Shown: positions 1 through 9,352, counted from the stretch's first letter. The stretch is 64,000 nt of DNA from Salipiger sp. H15 (GCF_040409955.1 NZ_CP123386.1:248001-312000), one strand, 5' to 3'. Numbers and translations are program-made. The notes: generated from the letters alone by a model not told the origin.

Positions 1-1
1 G

Positions 2-751
2 CTGATGGGGCTGATGATGGTGATCATCGTCCTGCGCACCGCCCGCCGGCGCGACTTCCCGGTCGAGCCGCCGGTGCCGCTGCGCTCCCTGCCGAAGGTG
101 ACGCTCAATGCCTTCCCCGCGCTGCTGATGCCCATTGTCCTGCTCGGCGGCATCTACGGCGGCGCCACGACGCCGACCGAGGCCGCCTCGGTCGCCGCGC
201 TCTACGCGCTGCTGGTCTCGGCGCTGCTCTACCGCTCGGTGAGCCTCAAATCGGTCTACGCCTCGCTGCTCGGCTCGGCGCGCACCACCGCCTCGATCGG
301 CATGCTGATCGCCGGGGCGCTGGTCTTCAACTACGTGGTCACGGTCGAGAACGTGCCGCGCACGCTCGCCGCATGGCTGGCGGGGTTCGAGCTCTCGCCG
401 CTGGCCTTCCTCCTGATCGTCAACCTGATCCTGCTGGTGCTCGGCTGCCTGCTCGAGGGCACGACGATCCTGCTGGTCATCGTGCCGGTGTTCATCCCGA
501 CGGCGCAGGCGCTCGGCATCGACATGGTGCATTTCGGCATCGTCTGCGTGGTCAACATCATGCTCGGGCTCATCACCCCGCCCTACGGGCTGCTGCTCTT
601 CGTCGTCTCGAGCATCTCGGGCTGCTCGCTGAAGGAGATCGTTTCCGAGGTCATGCCCTTCCTGCTCGCGCTGCTGCTGGCGCTGCTCATCATCACGCTG
701 GTGCCCGAGGTCTCGCTCTGGCTGCCGCGGCTCTTCGGCTACAAGGGATAA
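2..751 (+). CDS. TRAP transporter large permease (DctM family), 5'-truncated by window edge
   Basis: C-terminal ~249 residues of a very hydrophobic protein; the frame is open to the window edge, so the real start lies upstream and roughly 40% of a usual ~430-residue DctM protein is missing. Successive membrane segments are visible, and the motifs GGIYGGATTPTEAA and TPPYGLLLFV near the C-terminus are typical of the large membrane subunit of tripartite ATP-independent periplasmic transporters, which import organic acids with a Na+/H+ gradient. The stop is 5 bp before the dehydroquinase-like gene, so the two are probably co-transcribed and the substrate may be a carboxylic acid handled by that enzyme. 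The substrate itself cannot be read from this fragment. Confidence 0.9.
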   Translation: MMGLMMVIIVLRTARRRDFPVEPPVPLRSLPKVTLNAFPALLMPIVLLGGIYGGATTPTEAASVAALYALLVSALLYRSVSLKSVYASLLGSARTTASIGMLIAGALVFNYVVTVENVPRTLAAWLAGFELSPLAFLLIVNLILLVLGCLLEGTTILLVIVPVFIPTAQALGIDMVHFGIVCVVNIMLGLITPPYGLLLFVVSSISGCSLKEIVSEVMPFLLALLLALLIITLVPEVSLWLPRLFGYKG

Positions 752-756
752 TCCAC

Positions 757-1218
757 GTGCCCCACCCGACCCTCAACCCGATCCACGTCCTGAACGGGCC
801 GAACCTCAACCGCCTCGGCCTGCGCGAGCCGCAGATCTACGGCCGCACCACGCTGGCCGAGGTCGAGGCGCTCTGCCACGCGGCGGCGGGGCCCGAGGGG
901 CTGGTGTTCCGCCAGACCAATTCCGAGGAGCAGCTGATCGACTGGATCCACGAGGCGATCGACCACTCCTCGGCGCTGCTGATCAACCCGGCGGCGTTCA
1001 CCTTCTACTCGATGGCGGTGATGGACGCGCTGAAGATGTACCCGCACCCGATGATCGAGTTCCACATCTCCAACATCCACAAGCGCGAGGAGATGTACCA
1101 CCATTCGCTGGTCTCGGGCGTGGCGACGGCGGTCATGGCTGGCACGGGCGCGCGCGGCTACGGTCACGCGGTGCGGATGCTGCGCGAGATGATCGCCGAG
1201 CGCGCCAGCGCCGCCTGA
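757..1218 (+). CDS. aroQ: Type II 3-dehydroquinate dehydratase-like protein (divergent)
   Basis: 153 residues, the normal length for the dodecameric type II dehydroquinases, which convert 3-dehydroquinate to 3-dehydroshikimate in the shikimate pathway or in quinate catabolism. GTG start at 757, 5 bp after the TRAP permease stop. Family motifs: LNGPNLNRLGLREPQIYG (catalytic-loop Arg and Tyr28), and EFHISNIHKRE around residues 101-111 (catalytic His103). Two usually conserved substrate-contact positions differ: the NPGAYTHTS motif reads NPAAFTFYS (His replaced by Phe83), and the Arg expected after REEF is Tyr114. Coupling to a TRAP transporter and a GntR regulator suggests a catabolic paralogue rather than the biosynthetic enzyme. 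The fold is certain, the substrate is not. Confidence 0.85.
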   Translation: MPHPTLNPIHVLNGPNLNRLGLREPQIYGRTTLAEVEALCHAAAGPEGLVFRQTNSEEQLIDWIHEAIDHSSALLINPAAFTFYSMAVMDALKMYPHPMIEFHISNIHKREEMYHHSLVSGVATAVMAGTGARGYGHAVRMLREMIAERASAA

Positions 1219-1221
1219 GCC

Positions 1222-1908
1222 TCAGGCCGGGATTTTCCCGGTCGAGAGGATGTGCTCCATCCCCGCGTGCACGTGCGAGCGCAGCAGCGCGACGGCCGCC
1301 TCGGTCTCGCGCCAGACCACGAGGTCGCGCAGCCGCGCGTGCTCTTCCGCGGCGGGCTTGCCGCGGAAGTCGAGCGCCAGCAGGTGGTAGCGCGCGAAGC
1401 GGTCGAACATGTTGGAATGCGTCACCTTCAGCACCGGCATGTCGCAGGCCATGACGGTCGCGTGGTGGAAATCCCAGTCGTACTGCACCCATTGCGCGAC
1501 GAGGCTGCGGTCGCCGCCGATCAGCTTGGTCTCGACCGACTGCAGCTTGTGATGGCTCGAGACGACATGGGCCTCCCAGTCGAGATCGCCGATCTCGATC
1601 GAGCGGCGCAGCGCGTGACACTCCATCAACAGGCGCATCTCGCAGGTGTCGCGCAGCTCGGCCTCGCTGACCGGGGCGACGCCGAAGCCGCGGTTGTCCT
1701 CGGCGATCACGAAGCCCTCGACCACGAGCCGGTTGAGGATCTCGCGCAGGGTGGTGACGCTGGCCCCGTAGCTTTCCCGCAGCCCCTCGAGCCGCAGCCG
1801 CTGGCCGGGGGCGAGCGCGTTGCGGATGATGTCGAAGCGCAGCTTCCGCAACACGCGCTCGGCGGTGGATTCGCTGCCGGTTTCCTCGAAGAAGGACTTG
1901 GTGTTCAC
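1222..1908 (-). CDS. GntR family transcriptional regulator (FCD/FadR-type)
   Basis: About 228 residues: N-terminal winged helix-turn-helix (sequence ADIIRNALAPGQRL-like, here FDIIRNALAPGQRLRLEGL) followed by an all-helical FCD effector domain with Asp/His metal-ligand candidates (WDFHHATVMA, RSHVHAGMEH). Such proteins are usually repressors released by a carboxylic acid ligand. The gene ends 3 bp from the convergent dehydroquinase-like gene, so it probably controls the TRAP/aroQ-like unit. I prefer the GTG at 1908, which has GAGG about 9 nt upstream and gives a normal N-terminus; a GTG at 1947 would add 13 residues without a visible ribosome binding site. Confidence 0.88.
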   Translation of the reverse strand: MNTKSFFEETGSESTAERVLRKLRFDIIRNALAPGQRLRLEGLRESYGASVTTLREILNRLVVEGFVIAEDNRGFGVAPVSEAELRDTCEMRLLMECHALRRSIEIGDLDWEAHVVSSHHKLQSVETKLIGGDRSLVAQWVQYDWDFHHATVMACDMPVLKVTHSNMFDRFARYHLLALDFRGKPAAEEHARLRDLVVWRETEAAVALLRSHVHAGMEHILSTGKIPA

Positions 1909-1987
1909 GTCGCGGGGCCTCGTTGACTCGTGCCCATCTTGTCCCACAGGAAGCGCCGGAAAAGCAACCGCAGCACCCGCGAGAGGC

Positions 1988-2905
1988 TCAGCGGAACTCC
2001 GGCCGCGCGATGACCTCGCGCGCCGCCTCGGCCATGTGGTCGACGAAGAGGCGGATCTTGGGATCCTGCAGCTTGCGGTGCGGGAAGAGGCAGCCGAAGG
2101 TCGAGGGCAGCGGCGGCGTCTGGGGCAGCACCTCGACGAGCGCGCCGCTGCGCAGGTGCTGCGCCACCTCGAGCCGGGGGCGGTTCACGATGCCCTGCCC
2201 CTCGAGCGCCCAGCCGGTCAGCACGTCGCCATCGTCGGCGTCGAAGCGGCCGCCGACCTCCAGGCGCCGCAGCCCGGTCGCGGTCTTCAGCTGCCAGAAA
2301 TACTCGGGCGAGCGCGGATAGCGCAGCAGCAGGCAGTTGTGCCGCCCGCCGAGCAGGTCCTCAGGCGTGTCCGGGGTGCCGTGGCGCTCGAGGTAGGAGG
2401 GCGCGGCGCAGAGCACGCGCGGGCAGTCGCAGATGTGGCGCAGCTTGAGGTTCGAGTCCTTCGGCACGCCGAGGAAGAAGGCCACGTCGAGCCGTTCCGC
2501 CAGCATGTCCACCAACCGGTCCGACAGGCGCATCTGCACCTGCACCTCGGGGTATTTCTCGGTGAAGGCGGGCACCAGCGGCGCGATGACCCGCCGCCCG
2601 AGCCCCAGCGGCGCGGTCACCCGCAGCGCGCCGCGCGGGGTTTCCGAGAAGTTTGCCACCACCGCCTCCGCCTCGTCCACCGAGGCGAGCACGGACTTGG
2701 CCTGCTCGTAGAACACCCGCCCGACCTCGGTCGGGGTGATCGAGCGCGTGGTGCGGTTGAAGAGCCGCACGCCGAGACGCGCTTCGAGCTCCTTGATGCG
2801 CTTGCTCGCCACCGCCGGGGTCAGGCGCAGGTCGCGCCCGCCAGAGGTGATGCTGCCCAGCTCCACCACCCGGACAAACACCCGCAGGCTCTCGATATAT
2901 TGCAT
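1988..2905 (-). CDS. LysR family transcriptional regulator
   Basis: 305 residues starting MQYIESLRVFVRVVELGS: N-terminal winged HTH (residues ~1-60, LTPAVASKRIKELEARLGVRLFNRTTR) and a periplasmic-binding-protein-like effector domain. Start chosen at 2905 because a strong purine-rich site (GGAGGAAAGGAG) lies directly upstream; an in-frame start at 2941 has none. Divergent from the xanthine dehydrogenase operon with a 23-bp dyad in between, so it likely controls xdhABC and/or itself. It belongs to the same LysR subgroup as the gene at 20882-21817 (shared features: RLFNRTTRSITPTE / RLFQRTTRNLTPTE, PLGLGRR / PLGVGRR). Confidence 0.9.
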   Translation of the reverse strand: MQYIESLRVFVRVVELGSITSGGRDLRLTPAVASKRIKELEARLGVRLFNRTTRSITPTEVGRVFYEQAKSVLASVDEAEAVVANFSETPRGALRVTAPLGLGRRVIAPLVPAFTEKYPEVQVQMRLSDRLVDMLAERLDVAFFLGVPKDSNLKLRHICDCPRVLCAAPSYLERHGTPDTPEDLLGGRHNCLLLRYPRSPEYFWQLKTATGLRRLEVGGRFDADDGDVLTGWALEGQGIVNRPRLEVAQHLRSGALVEVLPQTPPLPSTFGCLFPHRKLQDPKIRLFVDHMAEAAREVIARPEFR

Positions 2906-2942
2906 GGGCGCTCTCCTTTCCTCCGGCGTAGCACGAGGCACG

Positions 2943-2965
2943 ACAGATTATTATCAACAATCTGT
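2943..2965. promoter_or_regulatory. Inverted repeat between lysR and xdhA (candidate LysR operator)
   Basis: Perfect 7-bp arms ACAGATT and AATCTGT separated by 9 bp, in an AT-rich patch that stands out in this GC-rich DNA. It sits 38-60 bp upstream of the lysR start and about 97 bp upstream of xdhA, where a LysR protein that autoregulates and controls a divergent operon would bind. Binding is inferred. Confidence 0.5.
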
Positions 2966-3061
2966 ATAAAGTCCTTGGCGAAACCGCACGTATTCATTGA
3001 GAGTGCCTTCCGCTAGCGTCACCTCCGATCACCAGCCACATGCCCAGCCACGGAGGGATGC

Positions 3062-4513
3062 ATGACGCACCGGAGCGAGATCCGCTTTCTGCTCAACGGA
3101 AGGGCCCTGTCCCTGCCGCAGGTCCCCGCCACGCAGACCCTGCTCGACTTCCTGCGGCTCGACCGCCGCCTCACCGGCACCAAGGAGGGCTGCGCCGAGG
3201 GCGACTGCGGCGCCTGCACGGTGCTCGTCGGACGCCTGCACGGGGGCGCGCTGCGCTACGAGCCGGTCAACGCCTGCATCCGCTTCGTCGCCTCGCTCGA
3301 CGGCTGCCACGTGGTGACCATCGAGCACCTCTCGGGCCCGGACGGCGCGCTGCACCCGGTGCAGCGGGCGATGGTCGAGCACCACGGCGCGCAATGCGGC
3401 TTCTGCACGCCCGGGATCGTCATGTCGCTCTACGCGCTCTGGATGCAGGTGCCACAGCCGACAGAGGCGCAGGTCGAGACCGCGCTGCAGGGCAACCTCT
3501 GCCGCTGCACCGGCTACGCGCCGATCATCCGCGCCGCCGTGGCGGTGAGCCAGTATGGCACCCCCGAGGCGGATCACCTGACACTCGAACGGGACTGTGT
3601 CACCGCCGAGCTTCTGGCGCTGAAGGACGGGCGCCGGGTCGAGACCGGCCCCGCGGATGACCGCGCCATCCTGCCCGCCGATCTCGACGACTTCGCCAAG
3701 GCCTATGCCGAACACCCGCAGGCGACGGTGATCGCCGGCGCGACCGACGTCGGGCTCTGGGTCACCAAGTTCCTGCGCCCGATCTCGCCCGCCATCTTCA
3801 TCGCCCACCTGCCCGAACTGAAGGCGGTCGAGCTCACCGACGGCGCGATCACCCTCGGCGCCGGCGTCAGCTATTCCGAACTGCAGCCGCTCATCACCCA
3901 GCACCTGCCGCACCTCGCCGAGTACTGGGACCGCATCGCCGGCTGGCAGGTGCGCAACATGGGCACGATCGGCGGCAACATCGCCAACGGATCGCCGATC
4001 GGCGACACGCCCCCGGTGCTGATCGCGCTCGGCGCCGAGGTCACGCTGCGCCATGGCGCGAACCGCCGGACCCTGCCGCTCGAGGCGTTCTTCGTGGATT
4101 ACGGCAAGCAGGACCGCCGCCCCGGCGAGTTCGTGGAGAGCATCCGCATCCCCCTGCCCTCCGCCGCCACCCGCTGCGCCGCCTACAAGATCACCAAGCG
4201 CCGCGACGAGGACATCTCGGCCGTCGCCGCCGGGATCAGCGTCACCGTCGAGAGTGGCATCATCCGCGAGGCGCGCATCGCGCTCGGCGGCATGGCCGCC
4301 ACGCCGAAACGCGCGGCGCAGGCCGAGGCGGCGCTGCTGGGCCAGCCGTGGAGCGAGGCGAGCTTCGCCGGTGCCGCCCGCGCCATGGCGCAGGATTTCA
4401 CCCCGCTCAGCGACTGGCGCGCCAGTGCCGACTACCGGATGCGCGTCGCGCAGAACCTGCTGCGGCGGTTCTTTCTCGAACAGGACGGTCAGCCCGTCCG
4501 CCTGAGCGCCTGA
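3062..4513 (+). CDS. xdhA: Xanthine dehydrogenase small subunit (Fe-S/FAD)
   Basis: 483 residues. Plant-type [2Fe-2S] domain with Cys44/49/52/72 (GCAEGDCGAC), then a second [2Fe-2S] domain with Cys112/115 and Cys147/149 (CGFCTPG, GNLCRCTGY), then an FAD-binding domain from about residue 185 with GGNIANGSPIGDT near 303. This is the bacterial XdhA layout; it passes electrons from the molybdenum site in XdhB to NAD+ during oxidation of hypoxanthine and xanthine to urate. First gene of the operon xdhA-xdhB-xdhC-permease-guaD-allE, 12 bp before xdhB. Cytoplasmic. Confidence 0.97.
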   Translation: MTHRSEIRFLLNGRALSLPQVPATQTLLDFLRLDRRLTGTKEGCAEGDCGACTVLVGRLHGGALRYEPVNACIRFVASLDGCHVVTIEHLSGPDGALHPVQRAMVEHHGAQCGFCTPGIVMSLYALWMQVPQPTEAQVETALQGNLCRCTGYAPIIRAAVAVSQYGTPEADHLTLERDCVTAELLALKDGRRVETGPADDRAILPADLDDFAKAYAEHPQATVIAGATDVGLWVTKFLRPISPAIFIAHLPELKAVELTDGAITLGAGVSYSELQPLITQHLPHLAEYWDRIAGWQVRNMGTIGGNIANGSPIGDTPPVLIALGAEVTLRHGANRRTLPLEAFFVDYGKQDRRPGEFVESIRIPLPSAATRCAAYKITKRRDEDISAVAAGISVTVESGIIREARIALGGMAATPKRAAQAEAALLGQPWSEASFAGAARAMAQDFTPLSDWRASADYRMRVAQNLLRRFFLEQDGQPVRLSA

Positions 4514-4525
4514 GGGAGGAGAGAC

Positions 4526-6850
4526 ATGAAACACCAGCCCAGCATCCGCGGCGCCGTCCACGAGGACCGCCAGCACGACAGCGCGATCAAGCACGTCCGG
4601 GGCCTTGCCGAGTACACCGACGACATCGCCGAGCCCGTGGGCACGCTGCACGCCTATCTCGGCGTGTCCTCTGTCGCCCATGCCACGCTGAGGGGCATCG
4701 ACCTCTCCGCCGTGCGCGCCGCCCCGGGCGTCGTGGACGTGCTCACCGCCGCCGACATTCCCGGCCACAACGACATCAGCCCCACCGGGCGCGGCGACGA
4801 GCCGGTCTTCCCGACCGCGAGGATCGAGTTCCACGGCCAGCCGCTCTTTGCCGTCATCGCCGAGACCCGCGACGCCGCGCGCCGCGCCGCGACGCTCGCC
4901 AAGGTCGAGGCCGAGGTGCTGCCACATGCGCTCGATCCGATCGCCGCGCAGCAGGCGGGCTACCCGCTCATCACCGAGCCGCTGAAGCTCGAGCGCGGCG
5001 AGGTCGAAACCGCGATGGCCACGGCGCCGCATAGGCTGCAGGGGCGGCTCTCGGTCGGCGGACAGGACCACATGTACCTCGAGGGGCAGATCGCCTTTGC
5101 CCTGCCGGGCGAGGACGAGGACGTGATCGTCCATTGCTCGACCCAGCACCCGAGCGAGGCGCAGCACATGGTGGCGCATGTGCTCGGCGTTCCGTCGAAC
5201 GCGGTGGTGGTGAACGTGCGGCGCATGGGTGGCGGCTTCGGCGGCAAGGAAAGCCAGATGAACCTCTTCGCCGTGGTCGCCGCAATGGCCGCCAAGCGGC
5301 TGAACCGCCCGGTGAAGATCCGTCCCGACCGCGATCAGGACATGACCGCCACCGGCAAGCGCCACGACTTCGTCATCGACTACGACGTCGCCTTCGACGG
5401 CGCGGGCCGCATCCGCGCGGTGGACGGCACCTTCGCGGCGCGCTGCGGCTGGTCCTCGGACCTGTCGGGCCCGGTCACCGACCGCGCGCTCTTCCACGCC
5501 GACAACGCCTATTTCTACCCGCATGTCCGGCTGCAGAGCCGCCCGATGAAGACCAACACCGTCTCGAACACCGCCTTCCGCGGTTTCGGCGGGCCGCAGG
5601 GCGTGGTCGCCGCCGAGCGGATGATCGAGGAGATCGCCTATGCGCTCGGCAAGGACCCGCTGGAGGTGCGCAAGGCCAACTTCTACGGCGACGCCCATGA
5701 TGGCCGGAACCTGACCCCCTATCATCAGGAGGTCACCGACAACATCATCGGCCGTGTGGTTTCCGAGCTGGAGGAGACCTGCGCCTACCAGCAGCGCCGC
5801 CGCGAGATCCTCGCCTTCAACGCGCAGGCCGGTGTGCTGCGCAAGGGTATCGCGCTGACCCCGGTGAAGTTCGGCATCTCCTTCACCGCCACCCATTACA
5901 ACCAGGCCGGCGCGCTGATCCACGTCTACTCGGACGGCTCGATCCAGCTCAACCACGGCGGCACCGAGATGGGCCAGGGGCTCAACACCAAGGTGGCGCA
6001 GGTGGTGGCCGACGCTTTCAAGGTGGATTTCGAGCGCATCAAGATCACCCGCACCACCACCGAGAAGGTGCCCAACACCTCGGCCACCGCCGCCTCGTCG
6101 GGATCGGACCTCAACGGCATGGCGGCGCTCGACGCGGCCGAGCAGATCAAGGCGCGGCTGGTCGAGTTCGCCGCCGGGCACTGGGGCGTGAAGCCGGAAG
6201 AGGTGCGCTTCGTCCCGGGACACGTGCAGGTGGGCGCGCAACTTCTGCCGTGGGAGCAGGTCATCAGGGCCGCCTACATGGCGCGCGTGCACCTCTCGGC
6301 GGCGGGCTTCTACAAGACCCCGGGCATCCACTGGGACCGCGCCGCGGGCAAGGGCCGGCCGTTCTACTATTACGCCTATGGCGCTTCCTGCTCGGAGGTC
6401 ACCATCGACACGCTGACCGGCGAGTACCGCATCGAGCGTACCGACATCCTGCACGACGTCGGCCGCTCGCTGAACCCGGTGCTCGACCGCGGCCAGGTCG
6501 AGGGCGCCTTCGTGCAGGGCATGGGCTGGCTGACCACCGAGGAGCTGTGGTGGGATGCAAAGGGCGCGCTGCGCACCCATGCGCCCTCGACCTACAAGAT
6601 CCCCCTCGCCTCGGACCGGCCGCGCGTCTTCAACGTGAGCCTCGCCGAATGGTCCGAGAACCGCGAGCGCACCATCAAGCGCAGCAAGGCCGTGGGCGAG
6701 CCGCCCTTCATGCTGGGCATCTCGGTCTTCGAGGCGTTGTCCATGGCCGTGGCGAGCGTGGCGGACTACCGCGAATGCCCGCGCCTCGACGCCCCCGCCA
6801 CGCCCGAGCGCGTGCTCCTGGCGGTCGAGCGGTTGGCGGGACAGTCATGA
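4526..6850 (+). CDS. xdhB: Xanthine dehydrogenase large (molybdopterin-binding) subunit
   Basis: 774 residues, full length for XdhB. Molybdopterin-family motifs: GGGFGGKESQ near residue 234, FRGFGGPQG near 352, HGGTEMGQGL near 487, and KAVGEPPFMLG near 724, whose Glu is the catalytic base of xanthine oxidases. It carries the Moco site where purines are hydroxylated. Preceded by GGAGGAG 6-10 nt before the ATG; the stop overlaps the xdhC start (ATGA), indicating translational coupling. Confidence 0.97.
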   Translation: MKHQPSIRGAVHEDRQHDSAIKHVRGLAEYTDDIAEPVGTLHAYLGVSSVAHATLRGIDLSAVRAAPGVVDVLTAADIPGHNDISPTGRGDEPVFPTARIEFHGQPLFAVIAETRDAARRAATLAKVEAEVLPHALDPIAAQQAGYPLITEPLKLERGEVETAMATAPHRLQGRLSVGGQDHMYLEGQIAFALPGEDEDVIVHCSTQHPSEAQHMVAHVLGVPSNAVVVNVRRMGGGFGGKESQMNLFAVVAAMAAKRLNRPVKIRPDRDQDMTATGKRHDFVIDYDVAFDGAGRIRAVDGTFAARCGWSSDLSGPVTDRALFHADNAYFYPHVRLQSRPMKTNTVSNTAFRGFGGPQGVVAAERMIEEIAYALGKDPLEVRKANFYGDAHDGRNLTPYHQEVTDNIIGRVVSELEETCAYQQRRREILAFNAQAGVLRKGIALTPVKFGISFTATHYNQAGALIHVYSDGSIQLNHGGTEMGQGLNTKVAQVVADAFKVDFERIKITRTTTEKVPNTSATAASSGSDLNGMAALDAAEQIKARLVEFAAGHWGVKPEEVRFVPGHVQVGAQLLPWEQVIRAAYMARVHLSAAGFYKTPGIHWDRAAGKGRPFYYYAYGASCSEVTIDTLTGEYRIERTDILHDVGRSLNPVLDRGQVEGAFVQGMGWLTTEELWWDAKGALRTHAPSTYKIPLASDRPRVFNVSLAEWSENRERTIKRSKAVGEPPFMLGISVFEALSMAVASVADYRECPRLDAPATPERVLLAVERLAGQS

Positions 6851-7674
6851 GCCTGCTCGAGAGTTTCCTCGCCACGCCCGCGCCCGTCGCGCGGCTGCGG
6901 CTGAGCCGGGTGCGCGGCTCCTCGCCGCGCGAGGCGGGCTGCGAGATGTATGTCTCGGAAGGCGCGCGCCACGGCACCATCGGCGGCGGCCAGCTCGAGC
7001 ACCGGGCCATCGCCGCGGCGCGCGGGATGCTGGCCCGCGGCGATCTTGCCGCCACGCTCGACCTGCCGCTCGGTCCCGAGATCGGCCAGTGCTGCGGCGG
7101 GCGGGTCGAGGTCTCGATTGCCCGCATGGGCGCGCAGGACCGGCGCGCGGCGCAGGCGCGGGCGGCGGAGGAGGCCGCCCGGCTGCCGATGGTGCAGATC
7201 CACGGCGCGGGCCACGTCGGACGGGCGCTGGCGGAGCTCATGCAGCACCTGCCGGTGCGCTGCCTGCTGGTCGACGAGCGCGCCGAGGAGCTGGCGCTCT
7301 GCACCGCGCGGGTCGAGACCGTGCTCAGCCCGCTGCCGGAACTCGAGATCGCCATGGCCCCGCCGGGCAGCGCCTTCATCGTGCTGACCCATGACCACGC
7401 GCTCGATTTCCTCTGCGCCTCCGCGGCGCTGAGGCGCGGCGACGCGCGCTACGTCGGGCTCATCGGCTCGGCCACCAAGCGCGAGAAGTTCCGCCGCTTC
7501 GCGCGGCACGAATGCGACGGGCTCTCGGACGAGGCCCTGACCTGCCCGATCGGCGCGCAGGGCAGCCGCGACAAGCGCCCCGAGGTCATCGCTGCCTTCG
7601 TGGTGGCCGAGGTGCTAACGGCGCTCACCAGCGCTCGCTCCGGGGCGCGCCCCGTTGCCATAGCCGCCGAGTAA
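6847..7674 (+). CDS. xdhC: Xanthine dehydrogenase accessory protein XdhC
   Basis: 275 residues, start overlapping the xdhB stop by 4 bp. N-terminal XdhC/CoxI domain with RGSSPREAG and GTIGGGQLEH, a Cys pair in QCCGG near residue 81, then a Rossmann-like domain starting at IHGAGHVGRAL. XdhC binds Moco, has its sulfuration performed by a NifS-like sulfurase, and inserts the cofactor into XdhB. The placement directly after xdhAB is the standard arrangement. Confidence 0.95.
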   Translation: MSLLESFLATPAPVARLRLSRVRGSSPREAGCEMYVSEGARHGTIGGGQLEHRAIAAARGMLARGDLAATLDLPLGPEIGQCCGGRVEVSIARMGAQDRRAAQARAAEEAARLPMVQIHGAGHVGRALAELMQHLPVRCLLVDERAEELALCTARVETVLSPLPELEIAMAPPGSAFIVLTHDHALDFLCASAALRRGDARYVGLIGSATKREKFRRFARHECDGLSDEALTCPIGAQGSRDKRPEVIAAFVVAEVLTALTSARSGARPVAIAAE

Positions 7675-7741
7675 CCCCCGCGACCGCCCGGGGAGGAGCG
7701 GGCGCCGCGGGACAACCGCAAGCAACCCGAGGAGACCCGAC

Positions 7742-9325
7742 ATGCGGGAAGGGAGTACCCACTACAAGCTGTTCTCACGCAGCGATTTCAGCGCCTTCTG
7801 GGCGCTCTTCACCGACAACCTGATCAACCTGATGGTGCTGTCGGGCGTCTGCCAGTTCGTCTTCGGCATGCCCGCCGAGATCGTCTACGGCCGCATCCTG
7901 CCCGGCGCAGCGGTGGCCATCCTGTCGGGTGTCGCGGTCTACGTGCTGCTGGCGAAACAGGCCGCGGCGCGGCAGGGGCGCGACGTCACCGCCCTGCCCT
8001 ACGGCATCTCGACGCCGGTGATGTTCGTCTATCTCTTCGGGGTCATCGGGCCGATCTACTGGGCCACCAACGATCCCATGCTGGCCTGGCAGGTCGGCAT
8101 CGGCGCGGGCTTCATCGGCGGCATCGTCGCCGGCATGGGCGCGCTGATCGGGCCCTGGCTCAAGCGCGTGACGCCGCGCGCCGGGATGCTCGGCACGCTC
8201 TGCGGCATCGCGCTGGTGTTCATCGGCACCGTGCCGCTGGCCACCGTCTTCGAGCAGCCCTACATCGGCTTTGCCTCGATGATCATCATTCTCTGGGGCC
8301 TCGTCGGGCGCTTCCGCCTGCCCTTCAACATCCCCGCGGGCCTCTTGGCGCTGATCGCCGGGACCGCGGTCGCCTTCACCATCGGCGAGGCGCGGATCAG
8401 CTTCGAGGGCACCGGCTTCTACCCGCCCCTGCCCTACATCGGCGACCTGATGGCGGGCATCCACCACCTCTTCGCCAACCCCGAGCTCTTCCTCGTGCTG
8501 GTGCCGGTACAGATCTACAACTTCATCGAGACGATGAACAACGTCGAGAGCGCCGAGAGCGCCGGGGACTACTACCCGGTCGGCCTCTGCCAGGTCACCG
8601 ACGGCGTCGGCACGATGATCGGCGCGGTCTTCGGCTCGCCCTTCCCGACCACCGCCTACATCGGCCACCCGGCCTACAAGCGCATGGGCGCGCACGCGGG
8701 CTACATCATCGGCGTCGGCACGGTCATTCCGCTCGCCGCCTTCCTCGGCCTGCTCGCGTTCCTCAACAACCTGATCCCCGAGGCCGCCGCGGCGCCGGTG
8801 CTGGTCTTCGTGGCGCTGAGCCTGATCACCAACACCGCCCATTGCGTGCGGACGGAACACATGGCCGCCGTCACCATCGCGATGATGCCGCATGTCTCGT
8901 CCTTCCTGATGATCAAGTGGGGGGCGCTGATGGGCGCGCTGCAGGCGACCGGGGTGCAGGGACTGCCGCAACTCGGGGACGAGGCGCTGACCGCCGCGCT
9001 CTTGCAGCAGGGCGCGCATTTCTCCGGCCACCTCGCGCTCAGCCAGGGCGCGATCCTCACCGGGCTCATCTGGGGGGCCATCGTCGCCAGCGTGATCGAC
9101 GGAAGGTTCCGCAACGCCGGGGGCTTCGCGCTTGCCGCCGCGCTGATGTCGCTCGTTGGGATCATCCACGGCGCCAGCCTGCACTGGCCCGAGCTCGGCC
9201 CGGTCTCGGCAGGCTACCTGATCGCCGCGGCCTTCCTCTACATCTACCCGCTGTTCCACCGCGAGGGCGCCCCCCTCAACCATGACGTGGTGGTCGAGGA
9301 GCCCTCCGCCGCGCCCGCGGAGTGA
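7742..9325 (+). CDS. NCS2-like purine permease
   Basis: 527-residue polytopic membrane protein with about 12-14 hydrophobic segments (for example residues ~20-70, 90-130, 150-215, 230-330 and 400-510). Motifs ALPYGISTPVMF and NFIETMNNVESAESAGDYY resemble the xanthine/uracil/AzgA-type nucleobase transporters of the NCS2 superfamily, though it is distant from the PbuX-type protein at 17313-18782. Its place between xdhC and guanine deaminase suggests uptake of guanine, hypoxanthine or xanthine. The exact substrate is inferred from context only. Confidence 0.85.
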   Translation: MREGSTHYKLFSRSDFSAFWALFTDNLINLMVLSGVCQFVFGMPAEIVYGRILPGAAVAILSGVAVYVLLAKQAAARQGRDVTALPYGISTPVMFVYLFGVIGPIYWATNDPMLAWQVGIGAGFIGGIVAGMGALIGPWLKRVTPRAGMLGTLCGIALVFIGTVPLATVFEQPYIGFASMIIILWGLVGRFRLPFNIPAGLLALIAGTAVAFTIGEARISFEGTGFYPPLPYIGDLMAGIHHLFANPELFLVLVPVQIYNFIETMNNVESAESAGDYYPVGLCQVTDGVGTMIGAVFGSPFPTTAYIGHPAYKRMGAHAGYIIGVGTVIPLAAFLGLLAFLNNLIPEAAAAPVLVFVALSLITNTAHCVRTEHMAAVTIAMMPHVSSFLMIKWGALMGALQATGVQGLPQLGDEALTAALLQQGAHFSGHLALSQGAILTGLIWGAIVASVIDGRFRNAGGFALAAALMSLVGIIHGASLHWPELGPVSAGYLIAAAFLYIYPLFHREGAPLNHDVVVEEPSAAPAE

Positions 9326-9352
9326 TCCGGGCAGAGCCATCCTGACCCCACC

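Noticed and set aside
3029..6580. 1183-codon open frame on the minus strand opposite xdhAB
   Set aside because: Low-complexity, Arg/Gly/His-rich translation typical of the antisense frame of GC-rich genes; the + strand holds clear xanthine dehydrogenase subunits.
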